A DNA stretch of 64,000 nucleotides from Polynucleobacter sp. TSB-Sco08W16 (GTDB lineage Bacteria > Pseudomonadota > Gammaproteobacteria > Burkholderiales > Burkholderiaceae): positions 1,488,001 through 1,552,000 of the forward strand of contig NZ_CP061291.1 of the NCBI RefSeq assembly GCF_018687455.1, read 5' to 3'. The notes beneath the pieces are model-generated. The model saw nothing but the letters and a program-made list of their open reading frames with translations, had not been told where the DNA came from and made no database searches. The stretch's first letter is position 1. Each line of letters starts with the position of its first letter. Of this stretch, positions 47,510 to 56,272 are shown piece after piece. The position numbers and the translations under genes were made by a program.

Positions 47510-48223
47510 TTACTCGCCTAAGTAGGCAGTGCGCACTCTCGGGTCTTGAAGTAGCTCTTGCCCCGCGCCAGTCAGCGTGATCAAACCACTTTCCATCACA
47601 TAAGCCCGATCGGCCATCTGCAAGGCTAGTCGGGCATTTTGTTCGACCAAGAGAATCGTCATCCCATTTTTTGAGAGATTACGAATAACATCAAAAATGG
47701 TTTCCACCATGATGGGTGACAAGCCCATAGAAGGCTCATCTAACAACAAGAGCTTAGGCTCTGCCATCATTGCCCTACCCATCGCGACCATTTGTTGCTC
47801 ACCACCAGACAAAGTGCCAGCAAGTTGCGAGAGACGCTCTTTCAGTCGTGGGAAATAAGAAAATACTTCCTCTAATTTCAAATTGATGGCTTTCGCATCT
47901 TTCTTTAAGAATGCACCCATCTGCAGGTTTTCCAAGATGGTCATGCGCTTAAATACGCCTCGACCCTCCGGCACAAGGCCCAAACCTAAGCGGACTAATT
48001 CATAGGCGGGCAATTGGTCGGTATTTTGATCAATAAACGCAATCACACCTGCAGCGGGCTTTAACAAGCCTGCTATGGCTTTGAGACTAGAGCTCTTACC
48101 TGCACCATTCGCACCAATCAGGGCAACCAACTCCCCCTGATTAACGTGCAGGTCAATTCCTTTGACAGCATTAATGCCGCCATAAGCTACTTTGAGATCT
48201 TGTACATGAAGTAAGGCGCCCAT
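47510..48223 (-). CDS. livF: branched-chain amino acid ABC transporter ATP-binding protein
   Basis: 237 residues. Walker A GANGAGKSS, signature LSGGEQQMVAMGRA, Walker B LLLLDEPSMGLSP and VEQN switch are the LivF type. With LivG it powers import of leucine, isoleucine and valine or related solutes through LivHM. Its ATG overlaps the livG stop by 1 bp. Last gene of the operon livK-livH-livM-livG-livF. Confidence 0.93.
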   Translation of the reverse strand: MGALLHVQDLKVAYGGINAVKGIDLHVNQGELVALIGANGAGKSSSLKAIAGLLKPAAGVIAFIDQNTDQLPAYELVRLGLGLVPEGRGVFKRMTILENLQMGAFLKKDAKAINLKLEEVFSYFPRLKERLSQLAGTLSGGEQQMVAMGRAMMAEPKLLLLDEPSMGLSPIMVETIFDVIRNLSKNGMTILLVEQNARLALQMADRAYVMESGLITLTGAGQELLQDPRVRTAYLGE

Positions 48224-48996
48224 TACACCGCCCCTTGACCTAGATACGCTTTAATTACCTCAGGATGAACGCGCACATCTGCAGGTTTACCGGCAGCGAT
48301 CACCTTGCCGTAATCGAGCACGGTCAAGCTATCGCAAATACCCATCACCAAACTCACATCATGTTCAATCAAAAGTATCGTTTTACCATCTGCACGGATA
48401 CGGAGCAGCAACTCACGTAATTCCAATTTCTCGGTAGCGTTCATACCAGCAGCTGGCTCGTCCAAAGCGAGAAGCTTAGGCTCAGTCGCCAAGGCTCTCG
48501 CAATTTCTAGGCGACGTTGATGGCCATAAGATAAATTACGCGCTTGCAACTGCGCATAGTCACTCAAACCAACATAAGCGAGCAATGCAAGGGATTTCTC
48601 CCGAATAGCAAGCTCTTCACGCTTGGTTGATGGAAAGCGGAAGATAGCGCCCAGCAACCCTGCTTTAGAGCGGCAATGACACCCTACCATCACATTCTCA
48701 AGCACAGTCATTTCACCAAAGAGGCGAATATTCTGAAAGGTTCTTGCCATTCCAGATTGAGTCACTTGTGATACGGATTCTGGGAAGTAAGCATTGCCAT
48801 CAAATAAAAAAATTCCTGAATCGGCTGGATATAGGCCGGTGATAACATTAAAGAACGTTGTTTTCCCGGCGCCATTGGGACCAATCAAACCAACAATCGA
48901 GCCATGGGGAACTTGTAATCCGACTGAATCTAAGGCTTGTACACCGCCAAAGCGCTTTGATACATCGGCTACATCGAGCAATAAACGAGCGGCCAT
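48223..48996 (-). CDS. livG: branched-chain amino acid ABC transporter ATP-binding protein
   Basis: 257 residues. Walker A GPNGAGKTT, the LivG/LptB-type LSYGHQRRLEIARAL signature (SYGHQ), Walker B LLALDEPAAGMN and IEHD switch. The ATG at 48996 touches the livM stop (TAATG); a TTG-led extension is not supported. It pairs with LivF in the import ATPase. Confidence 0.92.
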   Translation of the reverse strand: MAARLLLDVADVSKRFGGVQALDSVGLQVPHGSIVGLIGPNGAGKTTFFNVITGLYPADSGIFLFDGNAYFPESVSQVTQSGMARTFQNIRLFGEMTVLENVMVGCHCRSKAGLLGAIFRFPSTKREELAIREKSLALLAYVGLSDYAQLQARNLSYGHQRRLEIARALATEPKLLALDEPAAGMNATEKLELRELLLRIRADGKTILLIEHDVSLVMGICDSLTVLDYGKVIAAGKPADVRVHPEVIKAYLGQGAV

Positions 48997-50084
48997 TATT
49001 TGCCACCACCTTTTTGCCAAATACCGCCTGGGCGATATAGCATCACCAGAATCAAGGCTAGGCCGTAAATCAACTGACGAATCACTTCAACGTCTACGAT
49101 CACGTGCCCAAAGAGTGCTTTTTGAACAGGTTCCGCAACACCACGTAGCACCTCTGGAAATACCGCTAACACAATCGCACCCAAGATCACACCGGGGATG
49201 TGGCCGATACCACCAAGTACTACCATAGCCAAGACGACAATCGACTCCCAAAGAGTGAAGGACTCTGGCGATACAAACCCTTGGAATGCCGAAAAGAATA
49301 CGCCCGCCACACCGGCAAAAGATGCGCCAATTGCAAAAGCAAGTAACTTCATATTGCGCGTATTGATACCCATGGCTTTAGCAGCAATCTCATCTTCGCG
49401 AATAGCGACCCAAGCTCGGCCAATCCGAGAGTTCTGTAAATGGAGGCACACAATCGTCACTGCAATCGCCAATATCAAGAATAGATAAAACACTAAATAC
49501 AAACCAGGAATTTGCACAAAACCCAGATCTAAAGGCTTTGCAAAAGAGATGCCAAACAGCTGAATAGGATCAATTGCAGTAATACCCTTAGGCCCATTGG
49601 TCAGATTTAAAGGGCGATCGAGATTATTCATGAAGATGCGGATAATCTCACCAAAACCCAAGGTGACGATTGCCAAATAATCTCCACGTAACTGCAGAGT
49701 AGGAAGGCCCAGAAGAATTCCAAAGAGTGCGGCCAAGATCATCGAGAAGATGGCTACCATCCATGGAGAAAATTGCATCCCCTGCGGAAGTGCGGCTGCG
49801 ATCGTTTCAAAATGTTGGGGTAAATGTGGTGAAGCCAATAAAGCATAGCTGTATGCACCCAATGCATAAAAGGCGATATAGCCCAAATCCAAAAGACCGG
49901 CAAAGCCCACAACAACGTTGAGACCTAAAGCAAGGATGATGTAAAGCAGCGCAAAATCTACAACCCGCACCCAATAGTTGCCACCACTTGCACCCACAAT
50001 CCATGGCAACAGAAGCAGTGCGAGAGCACCCAAACAAAAATAGGTAGAACGATTGAGATGATTTGCGGCAAGCTTCTTAAGCAC
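48996..50084 (-). CDS. livM: branched-chain amino acid ABC transporter permease
   Basis: 362 residues, about 9-10 membrane segments. Typical LivM stretches are LNVVVGFAGLLDLGYIAFYALGAY, LPTLQLRGDYLAIVTLGFGEI and GRAWVAIREDEIAAKAMGIN. Start chosen at GTG 50084, with GAAGG 9 nt upstream inside the end of livH; a GTG at 50102 is also possible. Pairs with LivH to form the channel. Confidence 0.9.
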   Translation of the reverse strand: MLKKLAANHLNRSTYFCLGALALLLLPWIVGASGGNYWVRVVDFALLYIILALGLNVVVGFAGLLDLGYIAFYALGAYSYALLASPHLPQHFETIAAALPQGMQFSPWMVAIFSMILAALFGILLGLPTLQLRGDYLAIVTLGFGEIIRIFMNNLDRPLNLTNGPKGITAIDPIQLFGISFAKPLDLGFVQIPGLYLVFYLFLILAIAVTIVCLHLQNSRIGRAWVAIREDEIAAKAMGINTRNMKLLAFAIGASFAGVAGVFFSAFQGFVSPESFTLWESIVVLAMVVLGGIGHIPGVILGAIVLAVFPEVLRGVAEPVQKALFGHVIVDVEVIRQLIYGLALILVMLYRPGGIWQKGGGK

Positions 50085-51012
50085 GATCAGAAACCTTCTC
50101 ACCCAATAAGCCAGTAGGGCGTAACACGAGTACCAGAATTAATACTAAGAAGGCAAAGATATCTTGATAGTTCGAACCAAAGACGCCACCAGTAAGCTCG
50201 CCAATATAGCCAGCGCCTAAGGCCTCTATTAAGCCCAGCAATAAGCCTCCCAGCATAGCCCCTTGCAAATTACCAATACCACCCAACACAGCAGCAGTGA
50301 AGGCCTTCAAGCCAGGAATGAAGCCCATATAAAAATGCACATTGCCATAGTTACTAGCGATCATTACGCCAGCCAGACCCGCCAAAGCGCCGCCCAACAT
50401 AAACGTGATGGATATGACACGATTGGGATTCACACCCATCAATGCAGCAATTTGAGTTTGCTCAGCAGTAGCACGCATCGCTCTGCCAAGCTTTGTTTTT
50501 TCAACCAAAAACAATAGACCACACATCACCACTAAAGCAACAATGATGATCACGATCTCTTTACCGGTAATTGTTGCACCAGTAGCACCAATTTCAATTG
50601 GGATTGAGGGTAATAGTTGTGGATAGGTCATCGGATTGCGAGACCAAATCAACATCGCAATGGTTTGCAGCAAGATTGACATACCAATTGCAGAAATGAG
50701 TGGAGCTAAACGAGGCGCATTACGCAAGGGCCGATATGCAATACGTTCAATCCAATAACTCAGACCTGCGCAAACCGCCATTGTCACTGGCAATACGATC
50801 AATAGAGTAAGCCAACCTGGTAAATCGCTAGTTAAACTCAGAATCAAGCGCAGCAAAGACAGCGACACCATTGCGCCAATCATGAGTACTTCACCATGTG
50901 CAAAGTTAATAATTCCCAGCACGCCATAAACCATGGTGTAACCCAAGGCGATCAAGGCGTAGATGCTACCGAGCACTAAGCCATTGATGATCTGCTGAAG
51001 AAAAATATCCAT
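50077..51012 (-). CDS. livH: branched-chain amino acid ABC transporter permease
   Basis: 311 residues, about 8 membrane segments. The N-terminus ALGYTMVYGVLGIINFAHGE and the GRAMRATAEQTQIAALMGVN segment are LivH signatures. ATG at 51012 fits homologous starts; the frame upstream runs through the terminator at 51042-51070, so I rejected that. Overlaps livM. Downstream of the terminator after livK, so its level may be set by read-through. Confidence 0.92.
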   Translation of the reverse strand: MDIFLQQIINGLVLGSIYALIALGYTMVYGVLGIINFAHGEVLMIGAMVSLSLLRLILSLTSDLPGWLTLLIVLPVTMAVCAGLSYWIERIAYRPLRNAPRLAPLISAIGMSILLQTIAMLIWSRNPMTYPQLLPSIPIEIGATGATITGKEIVIIIVALVVMCGLLFLVEKTKLGRAMRATAEQTQIAALMGVNPNRVISITFMLGGALAGLAGVMIASNYGNVHFYMGFIPGLKAFTAAVLGGIGNLQGAMLGGLLLGLIEALGAGYIGELTGGVFGSNYQDIFAFLVLILVLVLRPTGLLGEKVSDRA

Positions 51013-51041
51013 GAGTGATTTGAATAAAAACTGAAGGGTAC

Positions 51042-51070
51042 AAAAAAAGAGCACCGCATCTGCGGCGCCC
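51042..51070 (-). terminator. terminator between livK and livH
   Basis: Minus strand: 9-bp stem GGGCGCCGC / GCGGTGCTC (two G-U pairs) with a 4-nt loop, then TTTTTTT. It lies 12 nt after the livK stop and 29 nt before the livH start, so most transcription would stop here and give excess binding protein relative to the permease and ATPase. Confidence 0.85.
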
Positions 51071-51082
51071 TTTTAATGAATC

Positions 51083-52270
51083 TTACATATTGATGACGTC
51101 AAGAACTGTTTTCTTTTTGTCCTTGAAGTCATAGAGGGTAATTACCCCCTCCTTCATATCACCTTTGCTATCAAAGGCGATGTTACCGACTAAGCCATTC
51201 ATCTTGGTGTCTGGCATAACTAGTAAGATCTTAGCTGGATCAGTTGAGTTGGCGCGCTTCATTGCATCTACTAATACAAATACAGCGTCGTAAGTAAACG
51301 GAGCGTAGATTTGTACATCAGAGTTAAAGCGCTCTTTATAACGCTTCTGGAATTCAGCGCCTTGAGGCATCTTAGAGAGTGCTTTACCAGCTTCAGAGCA
51401 TGTGACATTCACTACTGCATCACCAGCCAACTCAGCCAGCTTCTCAGTACACATGCCATCGCCACCAACAATCTTGGCTTTAATGCCCAGCTCGGCTGCT
51501 TGCTTCACTAAAGGGCCACCGGTAGCGTCCATTCCGCCATACATGATGACATCAGGCTTACTACCTTTAATCTTGGTCAAAATTGCCTTAAAGTCAGTTG
51601 CCTTATTGTTACTTGCTTCACGTGTTACCACTTTCACACCGGAAGCTTTCACTGTTTTCTCAAACTCATCAGCCAAACCTTTGCCATACTGAGAAGAGTC
51701 GTCAACGATAGCTACCGTCTTGGCATTCAAGGTTTTAGCAACGTAATTGCCTAAAGCTGGGCCTTGCTGGGCATCAGTCGCAACGAGACGATACGTTGTT
51801 TTAAATCCTTGCTTGGTGTAATCGGGATTAGTTGAGGATGGAGAAATTTGAGTAATGCCTGCATCGCTATAGATTTTTGAAGCAGGAATGCTAGTTCCAG
51901 AATTTAAGTGGCCTACAACGCCGACCACTTTTGCATCTACTAATTTTTGTGCAACTTGCGTTGCTGTTTTTGGATCTTCTGCATCGTCCTCTGGCACCAG
52001 AGTGAGAACTACTTTTTTGCCATCGATCGTCAAGCCTGCTTTATTAATTTCTTCAAGCGCCAAACGTGCACCGTTCTCATTATCTTTACCCAAGTGAGCA
52101 ATAGGGCCAGTTAAGGGGGCTACGTGGCCAATCTTGACCTCAATACCATCAGCGGGAACTGCAGCAGCTTTATCGCCACTCTTGCCACAGCCAGCCAAAA
52201 TCAGTGCCGCCGCCGATAAGGCGATAGCAGTTTTCATAAAAATCACTTTTGATGCTTTTGACTTAATCAT
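51083..52270 (-). CDS. livK: branched-chain amino acid ABC transporter binding protein, lipoprotein
   Basis: 395 residues. Leu/Ile/Val-binding fold with VKIGHVAPLTGPIAHLGKDNENGARLA at the start of the mature part (listed here by key residues only), NSGTSIPAS and YDAVFVLVDAMKR. A lipobox ILAGCGK places Cys28 as a lipid anchor, where E. coli LivK is soluble. AGGAG 6 nt before the ATG at 52270 decides the start over an ATG 11 codons later. It captures amino acids or related solutes for LivHMGF; exact ligand unknown. Followed by the terminator at 51042-51070. Confidence 0.9.
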   Translation of the reverse strand: MIKSKASKVIFMKTAIALSAAALILAGCGKSGDKAAAVPADGIEVKIGHVAPLTGPIAHLGKDNENGARLALEEINKAGLTIDGKKVVLTLVPEDDAEDPKTATQVAQKLVDAKVVGVVGHLNSGTSIPASKIYSDAGITQISPSSTNPDYTKQGFKTTYRLVATDAQQGPALGNYVAKTLNAKTVAIVDDSSQYGKGLADEFEKTVKASGVKVVTREASNNKATDFKAILTKIKGSKPDVIMYGGMDATGGPLVKQAAELGIKAKIVGGDGMCTEKLAELAGDAVVNVTCSEAGKALSKMPQGAEFQKRYKERFNSDVQIYAPFTYDAVFVLVDAMKRANSTDPAKILLVMPDTKMNGLVGNIAFDSKGDMKEGVITLYDFKDKKKTVLDVINM

Positions 52271-52299
52271 CTACAGCTCCTCGGTTATGAATCAATACT

Positions 52300-53241
52300 T
52301 CAATCGACTAAATTTTTAGGCAATGAGAATGTGACATCCTCTACTACCCCTGGTAAGGCACGCACACTGCGTGGCCCAAACTCTTGAATGCGGGAGACGA
52401 TCGACTGCGCCAAACTTTCAGGGGCAGAGGCTCCAGCGGTTAAGCCTACGCGTTTTTTACCCACAAACCATTCTGGCTTCAGCTGCTCGGGAGCATCGAC
52501 CATGTAAGACGGTACCCCCAACTTTTCTGATAATTCACGCAAACGATTGGAGTTTGAACTTGACGAACTTCCCACCACAATAACTACCTCTACTTGAGGC
52601 GTCATAAATTTCACAGCATCTTGGCGATTTTGAGTGGCGTAACAGATATCTTGTTTGCGAGGCTGGACAATACTAGGAAATTTTTTAGTGAGCGCTTCAA
52701 CTATTTCTTTGGTCTCATCAACTGACAAAGTCGTTTGCGTCACAAAAGCCATTTTCTCTTCACTAGAAAATGACAATGTTGCAACATCAGCCACTTTTTC
52801 AATCAAGAAAACACCCTCTTTTACCTGCCCCATCGTACCTTCAACTTCAGGGTGTCCAGCATGACCAATCATCAGCACCGTGTAGCCATCTTTACACATC
52901 TTGACAACTTCAAGGTGCACTTTGGTAACCAAAGGACAAGTCGCGTCATATACCTGCAAGCCACGCTGCTCAGCTTCCTTACGAACCTCTTGCGAAACGC
53001 CATGGGCACTAAAAACCACAATGCCGCCCTTGGGCACTTCATGCAACTCCTCTACGAAGACTGCACCTTTACCACGCAGCTCATCAACAACATAAGCGTT
53101 GTGAACAATTTCATGGCGTACATAAATAGGAGCCCCAAAACGAGTCAGGGCTTCGTTAACAATATTGATTGCACGATCAACACCCGCACAAAATCCGCGG
53201 GGCTGAGCCATCAAAATTTCAGGGTGATCGACTGTGCTCAT
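52300..53241 (-). CDS. ispH: 4-hydroxy-3-methylbut-2-enyl diphosphate reductase
   Basis: 313 residues. The three cysteines that hold the [4Fe-4S] cluster are C18 ([12 protein letters not shown]), C102 ([11 protein letters not shown]) and C200 ([11 protein letters not shown]); H47 and H80 are the known substrate histidines. IspH makes IPP and DMAPP, ending the MEP route begun by dxs. It lies 3 bp after fkpB on the same strand, the common fkpB-ispH pair of proteobacteria. livK starts 29 bp after its stop. Confidence 0.95.
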   Translation of the reverse strand: MSTVDHPEILMAQPRGFCAGVDRAINIVNEALTRFGAPIYVRHEIVHNAYVVDELRGKGAVFVEELHEVPKGGIVVFSAHGVSQEVRKEAEQRGLQVYDATCPLVTKVHLEVVKMCKDGYTVLMIGHAGHPEVEGTMGQVKEGVFLIEKVADVATLSFSSEEKMAFVTQTTLSVDETKEIVEALTKKFPSIVQPRKQDICYATQNRQDAVKFMTPQVEVVIVVGSSSSSNSNRLRELSEKLGVPSYMVDAPEQLKPEWFVGKKRVGLTAGASAPESLAQSIVSRIQEFGPRSVRALPGVVEDVTFSLPKNLVD

Positions 53242-53244
53242 GTT

Positions 53245-53691
53245 TTAGAGAATGGCCACGATCTGTGCTTCAAAAGTGACTTCTCTTCCAGCAAGAGGGT
53301 GATTGAAATCAAACCACGCACCCTCTTCGTTGATCGATTGCAAAACACCAGCGTATTGAGCGCCACCAGGCGCATTAAATTCAATGACATCACCAGGATT
53401 GAATTCCGCATCATCATCGCGACCTTCTTTCAGCGCCTTCAAAGAAACCCATTGCACTAAATCTTCTTTGCGTTCGCCAAAACTTTCATCAGGAACTAGC
53501 AAAGCGCTTTTTTTATCGCCAACACCTAAACCCAACAACACTTTTTCAAAGCAAGGTGCAAATTGTCCAGAACCCATCAAAACCGTCGCAGGACGATCAA
53601 CAAAAGTATTGATGTAATCCTCCCCGTTCGGCAAAGTCAGCCGATAGTTGAGAGTCAAATAGGAGTTAGGCAAAACGGTAAGCTTAGTCAT
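53245..53691 (-). CDS. fkpB: FKBP-type peptidyl-prolyl isomerase, SlpA-like
   Basis: 148 residues with no signal, so cytoplasmic. SlpA-type FKBP: an N-terminal half with NSYLTLNYRLTLPNG, the insert-in-flap domain near the middle (DESFGERKEDLVQWV) and a VTFEAQIVAI end. It helps proline isomerisation and folding of client proteins. First gene of fkpB-ispH. Its start lacks a Shine-Dalgarno site; TACAAT lies 6 nt upstream. Divergent from radC with starts only a few bases apart. Confidence 0.92.
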   Translation of the reverse strand: MTKLTVLPNSYLTLNYRLTLPNGEDYINTFVDRPATVLMGSGQFAPCFEKVLLGLGVGDKKSALLVPDESFGERKEDLVQWVSLKALKEGRDDDAEFNPGDVIEFNAPGGAQYAGVLQSINEEGAWFDFNHPLAGREVTFEAQIVAIL

Positions 53692-53694
53692 AAG

Positions 53695-54417
53695 GTGATT
53701 GTATCTAGCCCTGCGTCAGTAGTGGATTCTCCGATCCCTCATTGGCCCAAAAATGAGCAGCCTCGAGAAAAGCTCAGACTCCATGGAGCCCGCTGTCTGA
53801 CTGATCCAGAATTATTAGCCATCTTTTTACGGGTCGGCATCAAAGGGAAAAGCGCTGTAACCCTAGCCAAGGATTTACTACATTACTTTGGCAGCCTGCC
53901 ACGCCTTCTGGCTAGTAGCCCAGAAGAATTTACCCGCATCCATGGCATGGGCATCTCCAAGTGGTCTCAAATCCAGGCGGCTCATGAACTAGTAAAGCGC
54001 AGCCTGGAGGATGGACTTTCTCAGAACGGCATTTTTTCCTCTTCCAGCCACGTTAAGGAATTTCTTCAAACCAAAATTGGGGCTCTTCCACATGAGGTCT
54101 TTTTATGCCTTTATTTAGACTCAAGGCTGCAACTCATTGAGTGTCAGGAGCTTTTTAGGGGCTCCATTACCCAAACCGCTGTCTATCCCCGTGAAATCCT
54201 CAAAGAAGCCTTGGCGAGGAACGCCAGCGCTCTGATCGTGGCACACAACCACCCCAGCGGGAACCCGCTCCCGAGTTCGGCAGATCAAGAGCTCACTAAA
54301 ACCTTGTCCAAAGCGCTTGAGCTGGTGGATATTGCGCTGTTAGATCATTGCATTGTGAGTAATAGCGGATTTTTCTCTTTTACTGAGTCAGGCCTTATGA
54401 ATATTGAACATAAATGA
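53695..54417 (+). CDS. radC: RadC family JAB/MPN-domain protein
   Basis: About 240 residues from a GTG at 53695. N-terminal helix-hairpin-helix region (PREKLRLHGARCLTDPELLAIFLR), then the metallo (JAMM) motif HNHPSGNPLPSSAD with H184, H186 and D197. Despite the name, a direct role in DNA repair is unproven; the family is a zinc-dependent peptidase-like fold. The true start is uncertain: the frame is open for 44 more codons upstream but that part overlaps fkpB antisense. I chose the GTG just outside fkpB. Confidence 0.85.
   Translation: MIVSSPASVVDSPIPHWPKNEQPREKLRLHGARCLTDPELLAIFLRVGIKGKSAVTLAKDLLHYFGSLPRLLASSPEEFTRIHGMGISKWSQIQAAHELVKRSLEDGLSQNGIFSSSSHVKEFLQTKIGALPHEVFLCLYLDSRLQLIECQELFRGSITQTAVYPREILKEALARNASALIVAHNHPSGNPLPSSADQELTKTLSKALELVDIALLDHCIVSNSGFFSFTESGLMNIEHK
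53698..53703 (-). promoter_or_regulatory. -10-like hexamer 6 nt before the fkpB start
   Basis: TACAAT on the minus strand, 6 nt upstream of the fkpB ATG, with no ribosome-binding site between. It overlaps the first codons of the divergent radC. No strong -35. Confidence 0.4.
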
Positions 54418-54534
54418 TAGTAATTACTAACTTATAGTAATAATGAAGCACTTTAGCTTGTATATAGGCCGTTTTTCAGGCCCAACCCCCTCACTAAAGC
54501 TAATAAGGACTAGCCCAAAATCAGCTTTGACTGA

Positions 54535-54540
54535 TACAAT
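54535..54540 (+). promoter_or_regulatory. candidate rpmB -10 element
   Basis: TACAAT about 32 bp before rpmB, with GGAG in the leader. No good -35. Upstream in the same 154-bp gap are an ATTACTA/TAGTAAT inverted repeat (about 54423-54441) and a GGCC hairpin after radC, none with a T-run. Confidence 0.4.
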
Positions 54541-54571
54541 CTTCTTTTTTCGCAATTAATGGAGTTATGTC

Positions 54572-54805
54572 ATGGCAAAAGTTTGCCAAGTCACTGGGAA
54601 GAAGCCGATGGTTGGCAACAATGTATCCCATGCAAACAATAAAACGAAGCGTCGCTTTTTGCCGAATTTGCAAAACCGTCGTTTCTGGGTTGAATCTGAA
54701 AACCGTTGGATTAGCTTGCGCTTAACCAATGCTGGTTTGCGCGTTATCGACAAGAATGGCATCGATGCTGTTTTGTCTGATCTGCGTGCACGTGGCGAAA
54801 TTTAA
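54572..54805 (+). CDS. rpmB: 50S ribosomal protein L28
   Basis: 77 residues, full length. The N-terminal [20 protein letters not shown], the conserved KRRFLPNLQ region and the [16 protein letters not shown] stretch define L28. It joins the large subunit late in assembly. GGAG precedes the ATG. rpmG follows 11 bp on; the pair is a standard operon. Confidence 0.97.
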   Translation: MAKVCQVTGKKPMVGNNVSHANNKTKRRFLPNLQNRRFWVESENRWISLRLTNAGLRVIDKNGIDAVLSDLRARGEI

Positions 54806-54816
54806 GGAGCGCACAA

Positions 54817-54984
54817 ATGGCTAAAGGCGGTAGAGAAAAAATCAAGTTAGAGTCATCAGCAGGTACTGGTCACTTCTACACAACTTCAAAAAACAAGCGT
54901 ACTAAGCCTGAGAAAATGGAGATCATGAAATTTGATCCAACCATTCGCAAGCACGTTGCTTATAAAGAAACAAAGCTGAAGTAA
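54817..54984 (+). CDS. rpmG: 50S ribosomal protein L33
   Basis: 55 residues, the usual length for L33. Sequence begins [20 protein letters not shown] and ends in [11 protein letters not shown]; the [12 protein letters not shown] segment is the L33 signature. It has no zinc-binding cysteines, the Cys-minus form. GGAG lies 7 nt upstream of the ATG. Second gene of rpmB-rpmG, ended by the terminator at 55001-55028. Confidence 0.97.
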   Translation: MAKGGREKIKLESSAGTGHFYTTSKNKRTKPEKMEIMKFDPTIRKHVAYKETKLK

Positions 54985-55000
54985 TCTACTTCACGCAATT

Positions 55001-55028
55001 AAAAAACCCGCTTAAGAGCGGGTTTTTT
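55001..55028. terminator. bidirectional intrinsic terminator (rpmG / desaturase)
   Basis: Stem AAAAAACCCGCT / AGCGGGTTTTTT with a TAAG loop, T-runs on both strands. It ends rpmG (plus) and the desaturase gene (minus). Confidence 0.93.
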
Positions 55029-55050
55029 ATTACCTTAATTTTTATTCAAC

Positions 55051-56244
55051 TTAAGCGTATCGACGCAGTCTTAAAGAAAATTCGCGCAAGCTTGTGAGAC
55101 CGCTATCTTCTGCACGCTGACACCACGAATGCAACTGTGACACCAACTGCTCTCTGCTTGCGCTAGAGCGGCCCCAGATTGCCTGTAGGTCACGACGCAT
55201 CTCAATCATCTTGCGTAACTGAGCATTACTTGCCATCAACTCTTCTAGCTTAGCTTTCTCTTCCTCGCTTAAGCGAGACTCATCTTTGGAAAGCCAAGTA
55301 CGAGCATCACTCAAATGAGACGCCAGAACCTGCATATGTTGTACTTCGTTACTAAAGAAGTTGCGCAATGTCTTGCTATAGCGCGCCATGATTTCGTAAC
55401 GGTTTGCAATGATGGCTTCCAGCGTATTCTGATCAGCAGGACGCAGGTCACTCAACACTGGTTTAGGTGGAGTCTTCTTCACTTTTGCCAGACCGACTGC
55501 ACTCATCATCTGAATGTAGAACCAGCCTATATCAAACTCGTACCACTTATTTGACAGCTTAGCGCTCGTTGCAAAAGTATGGTGATTGTTATGAAGCTCT
55601 TCACCACCAATCAAAATGCCCAAGGGGAAAATATTCCTAGACGCATCTTCGCAATCGAAGTTGCGATAGCCCCAAAAGTGACCGATACCATTAATAACGC
55701 CTGCAGCAGTAATAGGGATCCATAACATCTGGACAGCCCATACGGTTAAGCCAATGCCGCCGAATAAAAAGACGTCGATGATGAGCATGATGGCGACACC
55801 CTGCCAAGAAAACTTGGAATAGATATTGCGCTCGATCCAATCATCAGGTGTGCCGTGACCGAACTTATCCATCGTTTCTTGATTCTTAGCTTCATTTTTA
55901 TAGAGTTCTGCGCCGCGCGAGAGAACGGTGCCAATACCCAAAATTTGTGGGCTATGGGGGTCGTCTACAGTTTCACATTTGGCGTGATGCTTGCGGTGAA
56001 TCGAGGCCCATTCTTTGGTCACCATTCCGGTAGTGAGCCAAAGCCATAAGCGGAAGAAGTGTGAAACGATTGGATGGAGGTCTAAAGCCCGATGTGCCTG
56101 GCAGCGGTGCAGGAAGATCGTGACTGCCGCAATCGTAATGTGCGTTACAGCCAAAGTGAACAGCGTGATCTGCCACCATGACCAATCTAAATATCCATTG
56201 GCAAGCCAATTGAGGAATACATCAAAACCTGAAACTGTGTTCAA
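55051..56244 (-). CDS. acyl-CoA desaturase (fatty acid desaturase) with C-terminal extension
   Basis: 397 residues. Three histidine boxes of the membrane di-iron desaturases are present: HRCQAHR (46-52), HRKHHAK (83-89) and HNNHH (218-222), with further H189. Four membrane segments. It inserts a double bond into acyl chains of CoA or lipids. Residues about 265-397 form a charged helical tail, beyond the usual core, with a LREFSLRLRRYA end. The start is TTG (AGGG 8 nt upstream); no ATG occurs before residue 74, which would cut the first histidine box. Confidence 0.88.
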   Translation of the reverse strand: MNTVSGFDVFLNWLANGYLDWSWWQITLFTLAVTHITIAAVTIFLHRCQAHRALDLHPIVSHFFRLWLWLTTGMVTKEWASIHRKHHAKCETVDDPHSPQILGIGTVLSRGAELYKNEAKNQETMDKFGHGTPDDWIERNIYSKFSWQGVAIMLIIDVFLFGGIGLTVWAVQMLWIPITAAGVINGIGHFWGYRNFDCEDASRNIFPLGILIGGEELHNNHHTFATSAKLSNKWYEFDIGWFYIQMMSAVGLAKVKKTPPKPVLSDLRPADQNTLEAIIANRYEIMARYSKTLRNFFSNEVQHMQVLASHLSDARTWLSKDESRLSEEEKAKLEELMASNAQLRKMIEMRRDLQAIWGRSSASREQLVSQLHSWCQRAEDSGLTSLREFSLRLRRYA

Positions 56245-56272
56245 AAGGGAATCCCTAAAGAGGTCTAAAACT

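Noticed and set aside
53563..53694. Upstream extension of radC over fkpB
   Set aside because: Fully antisense to the conserved SlpA N-terminus; RadC domain begins later.
54418..54510. Inverted repeats after radC (ATTACTA/TAGTAAT and GGCC)
   Set aside because: Short arms and no T-run, so not called as a terminator.
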